Source: Nocardioides thalensis
Lineage (GTDB): Bacteria > Actinomycetota > Actinomycetes > Propionibacteriales > Nocardioidaceae
Length of the DNA: 64,000 nt
Direction: 5' to 3'
Assembly (NCBI RefSeq): GCF_013410655.1
Contig: NZ_JACCFP010000001.1
Span: forward strand, 2,751,501 to 2,815,500
A program made the position numbers and the translations under genes. This document shows, piece by piece, positions 26,719 through 35,838 of the stretch (positions are counted from its first letter, which is position 1; every line of letters begins with the position of its first letter). The notes under the pieces are model-generated. The model was not told the DNA's origin, did not search any database, and was given only the letters and a program-made list of their open reading frames with translations.

Positions 26719-27718
26719 CTCGAGCTGGCTCTCCCGCTACGGCCTGGCGCTCATCCTGCTCATCCTCGTCGTCGGCTTCTCCCTCGCCAGACCCGCGAGC
26801 TTCGCGACGCCGGACAACTACCGAGCGATCCTCAACAACCAGGCCGTCGTCGTGCTCCTGGCGCTCGCCGCCATGATGCCCCTCATCGTGGGCGAGTTCG
26901 ATCTCTCCGTGGCTGGTGTGCTCGGCACGGGGCAGGCGCTCGTCTGCGGACTGTGCGCGCTCCAGGGCCTCTCCCCCACCGTCGCCATCGCCCTCGCCCT
27001 GGCTGCCGGTGCAGCGATCGGCCTCGTCAACGGCCTCGTGATCGTCAAGCTCAAGATCACGGCGTTCGTGACGACGCTGGCGACGAGCACTGTCCTCGGA
27101 GGCACCGTCGTCTGGTACACAGGCGGGGCCCCGATCTACACCGGAGTCCCGCAGTCGTTGACGAGGCTCGCCCGGGGTCACCTGCTCGGCGTGCCGCTGC
27201 CGGTGGTCTATGTCTTCCTCGTCACCGTGCTGCTGTGGTTCGTGCTGTCCCGCCTGCCCGTCGGACGCAGGCTCTACGCGGTCGGCGGCAACCGCCGCGC
27301 GGCCGAGCTGAGCGGCATTCGCGCGGACCGGGTGATCATCGGGTCCTTCGTTGCCTCAGGCCTGCTGGCCTCCGCCGCCGGGGTGATACTCGGCAGCCAG
27401 CTGGGCTCGGTCGTACCGGGCGGCGAAGCGACCTACCTGCTGCCGGCCTTCGCCGGCGCATTCCTCGGCGCCACGGCAATTACCCCCGGCCGGTTCAATC
27501 CAGTCGGCGCCGTCCTCGCCGCTTACACGCTCTCCGTCGCCGTATCGGGCCTCCAACAGCTCGGCGCTCCGTTCTGGGTCCAGCCGGTGTTCAACGGATC
27601 CGTGCTGATCGTCGCCGTCGGCCTATCCGGCTACGCAGCCCGTGCCAAGGCCGCACGAGCGCGGGCCCGGCAGCTCGCGCGCCTCGAGCAGCAGGCAGCG
27701 CACGCGGCTGCCGTGTGA
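26708..27718 (+). CDS. Sugar-type ABC importer permease (RbsC/XylH class)
   Basis: 336 residues, about nine to ten hydrophobic segments, BPD_transp_2 type. The cytoplasmic loop contacting the ATPase is AVGGNRRAAELSGIRADRV. AGGAG precedes the ATG inside the ATPase gene. Only one permease is present, so the pore is presumably a homodimer. A C-terminal Ala/Arg-rich tail (about 30 residues) is unusual. Confidence 0.92.
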   Translation: MGTDSSWLSRYGLALILLILVVGFSLARPASFATPDNYRAILNNQAVVVLLALAAMMPLIVGEFDLSVAGVLGTGQALVCGLCALQGLSPTVAIALALAAGAAIGLVNGLVIVKLKITAFVTTLATSTVLGGTVVWYTGGAPIYTGVPQSLTRLARGHLLGVPLPVVYVFLVTVLLWFVLSRLPVGRRLYAVGGNRRAAELSGIRADRVIIGSFVASGLLASAAGVILGSQLGSVVPGGEATYLLPAFAGAFLGATAITPGRFNPVGAVLAAYTLSVAVSGLQQLGAPFWVQPVFNGSVLIVAVGLSGYAARAKAARARARQLARLEQQAAHAAAV

Positions 27719-27789
27719 AATCCACTTCTCAACGCCATCCCACCCACGCCGGACCAGACTGGCGTCCAACTGAAAGATCGGAAGAGACC

Positions 27790-28131
27790 ATGTCGGAAGT
27801 CATCGTCGTCGCATCGTTCGTCGCAAAGCCCGGGAGGGAGGGTGAGCTCGAGAAGTTCCTGGCGGACCTGCTCGACGAGACCCACCAGGAGCCCGGCTGC
27901 CTCCTCTACGCGCTCAACCGAGGACTGACCGACCCTAGCCGCCTCGTCTACGTGGAGCGGTGGGAGAACCTCGAGTTGCTGACGGACCACCTCAACAGCG
28001 ACCACATCCAGACCGCGCTGGCCGAGGTCGGGACCTACCTGGCGCAGGATCCCGACATCGTCTACTACGAGGAGGCCCCCGGCGGCCATGCCGACAAGGG
28101 CTCGATCTCCGGACACGCCGCCTCTGCGTGA
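27790..28131 (+). CDS. ABM-domain (YgiN-like) putative quinol monooxygenase
   Basis: 113 residues. Ferredoxin-like dimeric alpha/beta barrel of the antibiotic biosynthesis monooxygenase family: SEVIVVASFVAKPGREGELEKFL, then CLLYALNRGLTDPSRLVYVERWEN. Such enzymes oxidise quinols or polyphenols without cofactor. 71 nt after the permease and directly before a quinone oxidoreductase gene, so probably part of the same catabolic or detoxifying unit. Confidence 0.85.
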   Translation: MSEVIVVASFVAKPGREGELEKFLADLLDETHQEPGCLLYALNRGLTDPSRLVYVERWENLELLTDHLNSDHIQTALAEVGTYLAQDPDIVYYEEAPGGHADKGSISGHAASA

Positions 28132-28175
28132 GCCGGAGAGAAACGGCTCCCACCCACGCCCACGGGGACACGCCG

Positions 28176-29216
28176 ATGCTGCCTGCGGCCATGCGAGCCG
28201 CTCGCTACCAGAGCGACGGACCACGAGCGGGCATCATCGGGATCGACGAGGTGCGAAGACCGGACCCCGGACCGCACGAGGTGCTGGTCCACGTCAGCTT
28301 GTCCGGGGTCAACCCGACGGACTGGAAAGCCCGCGACCGCATCGCGTCCCCGACGTCGCACGTCGACCCAACGGGCATCGCCGCACGCAGACCGCGGTCC
28401 CGAACGAGGTGGATCACGCCCCACCACGACGGAGTCGGCGTCATCGTCGCGATCGGCACGCGCGTCCCGGCACACCGACTCGGCGAGCGGGTCTGGATGT
28501 GGCAGGCACAGTGGGGCCGCGACTCCGGAACGGCCGCGGAGTACGTCACCTTGCCTGTCCAGCACGCGGTGCCACTGCCGCAAGACGTCGGAGACGACCT
28601 CGCTGCGGGACTGGGCATCCCGGCGATGACCGCCCACTACTGCCTCTTTGCCGACGGACCGCTGGACCCCACCGAGCACGTGCTCGTCCACGGAGGCGCT
28701 GGGGCGGTAGGACACTTCGCGATCGAGCTGGCCCGACATGCCGGGGCGCAGGTGGCAACAACCGTGTCGAGCCCGGAGAAGGCCGCCATCGCCGAAGCAG
28801 CCGGAGCAGATCTCGTCGTCAACTACAACGAGGACGACGTTGCGGGCGCCCTCGTGCGATGGGCGCCGAACGGCGTGACACGCATCCTGGAGGTCGACCT
28901 GCCGAGCAACATCGAGCTCGACGCGACGGTCGCCTCACCCGGGGCGTCGGTCCAGGTCTACGCCCATCCCGCCCGGCCGACCGTCATGCCGTGGCGTCTT
29001 CTGGAAGCGAATCTCCGCCTGGAATTCATGCTCGTCTACACGATCTCGGACGCCGCGAAGCGCCGCGCGGTCGCCGGCGTCGCCAACGCACTCGAGGCCG
29101 GTGCCCTGACCTCGTTGCCGGTGACCAAGTTCGCACTGTCCGAGGTCGCTGACGCGCACCGCGCCGTGCGCGGCAATCTCCTCGGCAAGGCGCTCATCGA
29201 CGTGCAGGGAACCTGA
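28176..29216 (+). CDS. Zinc-independent MDR quinone oxidoreductase
   Basis: 346 residues. Zeta-crystallin/QOR-like enzyme that reduces quinones or enones with NADPH. Substrate-domain motif LSGVNPTDWKARD, Rossmann motif VHGGAGAVGHFAIELARHAGA, no zinc ligands. The ATG at 28176 is preceded by GGGGA; a GTG at 28128 overlapping the upstream stop would add 16 atypical residues. The segment after the first motif (SHVDPTGIAARRPRSRTRW) is an Arg-rich insertion. Last gene of the LysR-linked string. Confidence 0.87.
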   Translation: MLPAAMRAARYQSDGPRAGIIGIDEVRRPDPGPHEVLVHVSLSGVNPTDWKARDRIASPTSHVDPTGIAARRPRSRTRWITPHHDGVGVIVAIGTRVPAHRLGERVWMWQAQWGRDSGTAAEYVTLPVQHAVPLPQDVGDDLAAGLGIPAMTAHYCLFADGPLDPTEHVLVHGGAGAVGHFAIELARHAGAQVATTVSSPEKAAIAEAAGADLVVNYNEDDVAGALVRWAPNGVTRILEVDLPSNIELDATVASPGASVQVYAHPARPTVMPWRLLEANLRLEFMLVYTISDAAKRRAVAGVANALEAGALTSLPVTKFALSEVADAHRAVRGNLLGKALIDVQGT

Positions 29217-29349
29217 CCGACAATGCCGGTCTACTCGTGCGTGGCAACACCGACTCGCGGTGACCAGGCGCGCCGCGAACGGCGATGTGTCCGATCCTAG
29301 AACCGAGTCCAACGAGAGCACCACGAGGACCTGCTGAGAGGATCTCCCG

Positions 29350-29895
29350 GTGACCACCTCCGACGTGTCCGCGCGGGTCGCGTGGCCCGCTGACGCGGGC
29401 AGCATCGCCGCGATCCAGCTCCGCTCGTGGGCCGTGCGGTACGGCGACCGCCTGCCTGCGCTGCTCGACGAGCGGGGCATCGACGAGCCGGCCCTGGCCG
29501 AGGCCTGGCGGCAGACGCTCGCCCGCCCGCCCGAGGCCCGCCGCCGCGCGCTGGTCGCCCTCGCGCACGACCGGGTGGTGGCGTTCGCGCTCACCGGGCC
29601 GGCGACCGACCCCGACGCCGACCCCTCGGCCGACGGCGAGGTCGCCGAGTTCACGGTCGCGCCCGACGAGACGGGCGGCGGCCACGGCTCCCGGCTGCTC
29701 CAGGCCTGCGTCGACACGCTGCGCGTCGACGGGTTCGCCCGCGCCGTCTGCTGGGTCGACGCCTCCGACGACACGCTGCGCGGCTTCCTCACCGGCGCCG
29801 GCTGGGGCCCCGACGGGGCGTCGCGCGAGCTCGCGGACGACGCCGGCGACGAGTCCGTGAAGCAGGTCCGGCTGCACACCGCGCTGACCGACTGA
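29350..29895 (+). CDS. GNAT N-acetyltransferase
   Basis: 181 residues. Motif A reads FTVAPDETGGGHGSRLLQACVDTL. N-terminal part ADAGSIAAIQLRSWAVRYG is typical of GNATs of the PhnO/YobR-like type. The GTG has both GAGAGGA and a -10-like GAGGAT upstream, so leadered and leaderless starts are both possible. GC-rich codon use marks return to the chromosomal backbone. Confidence 0.85.
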   Translation: MTTSDVSARVAWPADAGSIAAIQLRSWAVRYGDRLPALLDERGIDEPALAEAWRQTLARPPEARRRALVALAHDRVVAFALTGPATDPDADPSADGEVAEFTVAPDETGGGHGSRLLQACVDTLRVDGFARAVCWVDASDDTLRGFLTGAGWGPDGASRELADDAGDESVKQVRLHTALTD

Positions 29896-29911
29896 GCCCG
29901 GAAAAGCCGAA

Positions 29912-29953
29912 TCGGGGACCCTGCGCCTTCCCCGTCCGGCGCAGGGTCCCCGA
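29912..29953. terminator. Terminator hairpin after the GNAT gene
   Basis: 16-bp perfect stem with a 10-nt loop, 16 nt after the GNAT stop, in the gap between convergent GNAT and dapB. Confidence 0.8.
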
Positions 29954-30066
29954 GTCGTGGAGGACAGCCGTGGACTGTCCGGACCGGGCACCCGAGTCGC
30001 CCGGTTGAGGGAGCACTCCTGACGATTCCACTCTCCGGCCGTCCTCGCCAGAGCGCGGCGTCTGCA

Positions 30067-30100
30067 GGTTGGTGCAGCGCACAAACGTGCACCGCCAACC
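30067..30100 (-). terminator. Weak bulged hairpin downstream of dapB
   Basis: GGTTGG pairs with CCAACC around an inner GCAC/GTGC pair and AAAC loop, 26 nt after the dapB stop. The internal loop makes it less convincing than the other hairpins. Confidence 0.35.
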
Positions 30101-30126
30101 CAGCGGTGCGCCGGCCTCAGGGATCG

Positions 30127-31490
<1,364 letters not shown>

Positions 31491-31514
31491 GCGCTTGCGC
31501 CTACCAAGCGTCGC

Positions 31515-31573
31515 TGGTCGAGTGACGCCCGCGGCTGAGCCTGCGAAGCCGCGACGGCGTTGTATCGAGACCC
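31515..31573. repeat. REP-like dispersed palindromic element (single copy here)
   Basis: TGGTCGAGTGACGCC ... TATCGAGACCC framing a CGCGGCT/AGCCGCG hairpin. The ends match a type of intergenic repeat (GGTCGAG...ATCGAGACC) that I recall as common in Nocardioides-like genomes. Lies between the methyltransferase and the convergent M16 peptidase gene. Confidence 0.55.
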
Positions 31574-31591
31574 GTCGCTGCCGACTCGCGC

Positions 31592-32839
31592 CTACTCCGG
31601 CCCGACGACCGCGAGCAGCTCGGGACGGGAGAAGACCTCGCGCGCGACGTCGCGCACCTCGTCGAGGGTGACGGCGTCGATCCGGGCGGTGACCTCGTCG
31701 ATGCCGAGCACCTCGGAGTGCACGAGCTCGGCCTTGCCGAGACGCATCATCCGCGAGCCGGAGTCCTCGAGGCCGAGCACCAGCCCGCCGGTCAGCTGTC
31801 CCTTGCCGCGGGACAGCTCCTCGGCAGTGATGCCCTCGGTCGCGATCAGCGCCAGCTCGGCGCGCACGGTCGCGAGCACCTCGTCGAGCCGCTCGGGCAG
31901 GCAGCCGACGGCGACGCCGACCAGGCCCGAGTCGGCGTAGTTGGCCGCGAACGAGTAGACCGAGTAGGCGAGGCCGCGATGCTCGCGCACCTCCTGGAAC
32001 AGCCGGCTCGACGTGCCGCCACCGAGCGCGGTGTTGAGCACGCCCATCGCGAACCGGCGGTCGTCGTCGCGCGGGAGCCCCTCGACCCCGAGGACCAGGT
32101 TGACCTGCTCGAAGGGGCGGGAGACGTGGGCCTCTCCCCCGCGCACGCGAGGGCGGCGTACGGCGCCGCGGGGCGATCGCGGCTCCGCCTGCCCGTCGAG
32201 GAAGCCGTTGCGGCCGAAGGCCTTCTTGATCGTGCGGACCACGTCGGCGTGCTCGACGGCGCCGGCGACCGAGACGACCATGTTCTCGGGCACGTAGTGC
32301 TTCTTGTAGAAGCGGTTGATGCGGTCGCGCGTCATCGCCTGGATCGACTCGACCGTGCCGGCAATCGGCCGGCCCAGCGGCCCGCTGCCCCACGCCAGGT
32401 CGGCGAGGAGGTTCTGGACGACGTCGTCGGGGTCGTCGTCGTGCATCGCGATCTCGTCGAGGATCACGTCGCGCTCGGCGTCGACGTCGTGGTCGGCGAC
32501 CAGCGAGTCGGTGAGCATGTCGCCGAGCACGTCGACCGCCAGCCGCAGGTCCTCACCGAGGACCCGCGCGTGGAAGCAGGTGTACTCCTTGGCCGTGAAC
32601 GCGTTGAACTCGCCGCCCACCGCGTCGAGCGCGATCGAGATGTCGAGTGCCGAGCGCTCCGACGTGCCCTTGAACAGCACGTGCTCGAGGAAGTGCGAGG
32701 CGCCATGGGTCGCCGCCGTCTCGTCGCGGGAGCCGACGCCGACCCAGACGCCGATGGACGCCGAGCGGGCGCCCGCCATCTGCTCGGTGACGATGCGCAG
32801 GCCCGAGGGGAGCACGGTGCGCCGTACCTGCGAGGTCAC
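31592..32839 (-). CDS. M16-family zinc metallopeptidase (processing-peptidase like)
   Basis: 415 residues. The inverted zinc motif HFLEH is at 49-53, with the downstream Glu region EFNAFTAKEYTCFHARV. Second-half pattern FYKKHYVPENMVVSVAG and the C-terminal GLAYSVYSF is typical of M16B peptidases. Matches mycobacterial Rv2782c (PepR) next to pnp. The only plausible start is the GTG at 32839; a longer frame upstream runs into pnp and is not credible. Confidence 0.92.
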   Translation of the reverse strand: MTSQVRRTVLPSGLRIVTEQMAGARSASIGVWVGVGSRDETAATHGASHFLEHVLFKGTSERSALDISIALDAVGGEFNAFTAKEYTCFHARVLGEDLRLAVDVLGDMLTDSLVADHDVDAERDVILDEIAMHDDDPDDVVQNLLADLAWGSGPLGRPIAGTVESIQAMTRDRINRFYKKHYVPENMVVSVAGAVEHADVVRTIKKAFGRNGFLDGQAEPRSPRGAVRRPRVRGGEAHVSRPFEQVNLVLGVEGLPRDDDRRFAMGVLNTALGGGTSSRLFQEVREHRGLAYSVYSFAANYADSGLVGVAVGCLPERLDEVLATVRAELALIATEGITAEELSRGKGQLTGGLVLGLEDSGSRMMRLGKAELVHSEVLGIDEVTARIDAVTLDEVRDVAREVFSRPELLAVVGPE

Positions 32840-32933
32840 GTGGCCGCGGCCGTCGCGGACCGTCTCCAGGGTGCGCGTGGAGGCGCGCGCGGCGACGGAC
32901 GCGGAGGCGGTGGCGTTGGGTCCGGACAAGGCC

Positions 32934-32966
32934 GACGGCCGGCCCGCGTCGCGCGGGCCGGCCGTC
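32934..32966 (-). terminator. Terminator hairpin after pnp
   Basis: Perfect 15-bp GC stem with a TCG loop, 27 nt beyond the pnp stop and before the M16 gene. No T-tract follows. Confidence 0.75.
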
Positions 32967-32993
32967 GTCCGAGAGCTGATGCTCAAGGAGTGC

Positions 32994-35222
32994 TCACTCC
33001 TCGTCCGAGGACTCCGCGGACTCCGCGTCGGCGGACTCGGCGTCCTCGACCACGGGGACCAGCGAGAGCTTGCCGCGGTCGTCGATCTCGGCGATCTCGA
33101 CCTGGAGCTTCTGCCCGACCGAGACCACGTCCTCGACGTTCTCGACCCGCTTGCCACCGGCCAGGCTGCGCAGCTTGCTGATGTGCAGCAGGCCGTCCTT
33201 GCCCGGCAGCAGCGCCACGAACGCACCGAAGTTGGTGGTCTTGACGACGGTGCCGAGGTAGCGCTCGCCGACCTCGGGCATGGTCGGGTTGGCGATCGCG
33301 TTGACCGCCGCGCGGGCGGCCTCGGCGGCCTCGCCGTTGGTCGCGCCGATGAACACGGTGCCGTCGTCCTCGATGGACAGGGTGGCGCCGGTGTCCTCCT
33401 GGATCTGGTTGATCACCTTGCCCTTGGGGCCGATGACCTCGCCGATCTTGTCGACGGGGACCGTCACGGTGATGATCCGCGGGGCGTGGACCGACATCTC
33501 CTCGGGGGCGTCGATGGCCTCGGCCATGACGTCGAGGATCGCCAGGCGCGCGTCCTTGGCCTGCGTGAGGGCCTGGGCGAGAACCTCGGCCGGGATGCCG
33601 TCGAGCTTGGTGTCGAGCTGCAGCGCGGTGACGAACTCGCGGGTGCCGGCGACCTTGAAGTCCATGTCGCCGAACGCGTCCTCGGCACCGAGGATGTCGG
33701 TCAGCGCGACGTACTCGGTCTTGCCGTCGATCTCGCCGGAGACCAGGCCCATCGCGATGCCCGCGACCGGCGCCTTCAGCGGCACGCCGGCCTGGAGCAG
33801 CGACAGGGTCGAGGCGCAGACCGAGCCCATCGAGGTCGAGCCGTTGGAGCCCATGGCCTCGGAGAGCTGGCGGATCGCGTAGGGGAACTCCTCGCGCGTC
33901 GGCAGCACCGGCAGCAGCGCCCGGCGCGCGAGCGCGCCGTGGCCGACCTCGCGGCGCTTCGGCGAGCCGACGCGGCCGGTCTCACCGGTGGAGAACGGCG
34001 GGAAGACGTACTTGTGCATGTAGCGGCGGTGCTTCTCCGGGGACAGCGTGTCGAGCTGCTGCTCCATCTTGAGCATGTCGAGGGTGGTGACGCCCAGGAT
34101 CTGGGTCTCGCCGCGCTCGAACAGCGCCGAGCCGTGCACCCGCGGGATCACGCCGACCTCGGCGTGCAGCGGCCGGATGTCGGCGAGACCGCGGCCGTCG
34201 ATGCGGACCTTGTCGCGGAGGATGCTCTCGCGGACGACCTGCTTGTTGACCGAGCGGAAGGCCGCGCCGATCTCCTTCTCGCGGCCCTCGAACTCGCCGG
34301 AGAGCCGCTCCAGCAGGCTCTCCTTGAGCTCGTCGGTGCGGTCGTTGCGCTCGGTTTTGTCGACGATCTTCATCGCCTCGACCAGGTCGGCGCGCACGGC
34401 GGCCTCGACGGCGGCGAAGACGTCGTCCTCGTAGTCGAGGAAGATCGGGAAGTCCATGACCGGCTTGGCGGCCTGCTTCGCGAGCTCGACCTGGGCCTCG
34501 ACGAGCTGCTTGATGAACGGCTTGGCCGCGTCGAGACCGCCGGCGACGACGTCCTCGGACGGCGCGGTGGCGCCGCCGCGGACCAGGTCGAAGGTCTCCT
34601 CGGTCGCCTCGGCCTCGACCATCATGATCGCGACGTCACCGGTGTCGGTGACCCGGCCGGCGACGACCATGTCGAAGACGGCCTTCTCGAGCTGGCTGTG
34701 GCTCGGGAACGCCACCCACTGGCCCTCGATCAGCGCGACGCGGACGCCGCCGATCGGGCCGGAGAACGGCAGGCCGGACAGCTGGGTGGACATCGACGCG
34801 GCGTTGATCGCGAGCACGTCGTAGGGCTGGTCGGGGTCGAGCGCCAGCACGGTGATGACGACCTGGACCTCGTTGCGCAGGCCCTTCTTGAAGGTCGGGC
34901 GCAGCGGGCGGTCGATCAGACGGCAGGTGAGGATCGCGTCCTCGCCCGGACGACCCTCGGACCGGAAGAACGAGCCGGGGATCTGGCCCACGGCGTACAT
35001 CCGCTCCTCGACGTCGATCGTCAGCGGGAAGAAGTCGAAGTGGTCCTTGGGCTGCTTGCCGGCCGTGGTGGCCGAGAGCAGCATCGTCTCGTCGTCGAGG
35101 TAGGCGGTCACCGAGCCGGCGGCCTGGCGGGCGAGGAGGCCCGTCTCGAACTTGACGGTGCGGGTGCCGAACTTGCCGTTGTCGATAACGGTCTCGACGG
35201 CGGAGATGGTGGGTTCAGTCAA
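32994..35222 (-). CDS. pnp: Polynucleotide phosphorylase / guanosine pentaphosphate synthase
   Basis: 742 residues. 3'-5' phosphorolytic exoribonuclease of the degradosome; actinobacterial versions also make (p)ppGpp. Two RNase PH domains (second with RREVGHG and [17 protein letters not shown]), a KH domain ([17 protein letters not shown]) and an S1 domain ([23 protein letters not shown]), then an acidic tail. The start codon is TTG with a modest AAGAGA site. Follows rpsO after a terminator. Confidence 0.96.
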   Translation of the reverse strand: MTEPTISAVETVIDNGKFGTRTVKFETGLLARQAAGSVTAYLDDETMLLSATTAGKQPKDHFDFFPLTIDVEERMYAVGQIPGSFFRSEGRPGEDAILTCRLIDRPLRPTFKKGLRNEVQVVITVLALDPDQPYDVLAINAASMSTQLSGLPFSGPIGGVRVALIEGQWVAFPSHSQLEKAVFDMVVAGRVTDTGDVAIMMVEAEATEETFDLVRGGATAPSEDVVAGGLDAAKPFIKQLVEAQVELAKQAAKPVMDFPIFLDYEDDVFAAVEAAVRADLVEAMKIVDKTERNDRTDELKESLLERLSGEFEGREKEIGAAFRSVNKQVVRESILRDKVRIDGRGLADIRPLHAEVGVIPRVHGSALFERGETQILGVTTLDMLKMEQQLDTLSPEKHRRYMHKYVFPPFSTGETGRVGSPKRREVGHGALARRALLPVLPTREEFPYAIRQLSEAMGSNGSTSMGSVCASTLSLLQAGVPLKAPVAGIAMGLVSGEIDGKTEYVALTDILGAEDAFGDMDFKVAGTREFVTALQLDTKLDGIPAEVLAQALTQAKDARLAILDVMAEAIDAPEEMSVHAPRIITVTVPVDKIGEVIGPKGKVINQIQEDTGATLSIEDDGTVFIGATNGEAAEAARAAVNAIANPTMPEVGERYLGTVVKTTNFGAFVALLPGKDGLLHISKLRSLAGGKRVENVEDVVSVGQKLQVEIAEIDDRGKLSLVPVVEDAESADAESAESSDEE

Positions 35223-35319
35223 GATGTTCTCTTATTCGTACGTCGCAGAGCGCGCTGCTCCGCTGCTCAATGGATGTGTTGTCGCAGACCAGCGTATCGA
35301 CCTGCGCCGGAAACACAGA

Positions 35320-35347
35320 ACGGACGAGCCCCGAGGGGGTCGTCCGT
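35320..35347 (-). terminator. Intrinsic terminator/attenuator between rpsO and pnp
   Basis: ACGGACGA/TCGTCCGT stem extended by CCCC/GGGG across a bulge, followed on the minus strand by TTCTGTGTTT. It is 25 nt after the rpsO stop, the position of the classical rpsO terminator. Confidence 0.75.
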
Positions 35348-35372
35348 TCCGTGAACCATGTGTCGCCGAAGA

Positions 35373-35648
35373 TCAACGACGGAGGCCGAGGCGCTCCACC
35401 AGCGAGCGGTAACGCTCGATGTCGGTCTTCTTCAGGTAGTTCAGGAGGCGGCGGCGCTGGCCGACGAGGAGCAGCAGGCCGCGGCGGCTGTGGTGGTCGT
35501 GCTTGTGCTGCTTGAGGTGCTCGGTCAGGTGACCGATCCGGTGGCTGAGCAGCGCAACCTGCACCTCCGGCGAACCGGTGTCGCCCTCGGTGGTGGCGTA
35601 CTCGGCGATGATCTTCTTCTTGGTCTCCGCGTCGGTACCAATAGCCAT
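35373..35648 (-). CDS. rpsO: 30S ribosomal protein S15
   Basis: 91 residues, normal length. Conserved core [35 protein letters not shown] and the C-terminal [18 protein letters not shown]. It binds 16S rRNA and often represses its own translation. The ATG at 35648 has GGAAGGAA upstream; a TTGACC (-35-like) occurs in the 190-bp leader region, which also holds the MMPL terminator. Confidence 0.97.
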   Translation of the reverse strand: MAIGTDAETKKKIIAEYATTEGDTGSPEVQVALLSHRIGHLTEHLKQHKHDHHSRRGLLLLVGQRRRLLNYLKKTDIERYRSLVERLGLRR

Positions 35649-35787
35649 GCTTGTCTGGGTTCCTTCCGGTTCTCGTTGCGCGGCGCGCCCGGGCATGTCC
35701 ACCGGGGCACTCTTTGTCCGCGGCCGTTCTGACGGCGAGGTGCGGTCCGCGGGCGCAACCGCCCGTCGGACAACCGGTCAAGGCTAA

Positions 35788-35833
35788 CAGCGGGAGGCGG
35801 GGACCACCCAATCAGCGGCCCCGCCTCCCGCTG
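35788..35833 (-). terminator. Terminator hairpin after the MMPL gene
   Basis: Perfect 15-bp stem, 16-nt loop, 5 nt beyond the MMPL stop, followed on the minus strand by TTAGCCTT. Confidence 0.75.
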
Positions 35834-35838
35834 GTCCC

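Noticed and set aside
29245..29285. TCGCGG/CCGCGA hairpin after the quinone oxidoreductase
   Set aside because: Only 6 bp with a 12-nt loop; expected by chance in DNA this GC-rich.
29281..29320. TAGAACCGAGTCCA as a second KstR site
   Set aside because: The right half reads AGT instead of GTT, so it breaks the consensus.
32840..33226. N-terminal extension of the M16 peptidase into pnp
   Set aside because: Out-of-frame reading of pnp codons; the GTG at 32839 gives the expected family N-terminus.
32316..35354. Open frame of 1012 codons antisense to pnp
   Set aside because: Mirror of the pnp coding pattern (Asp/Val/Leu/Arg-rich), no recognisable domain.
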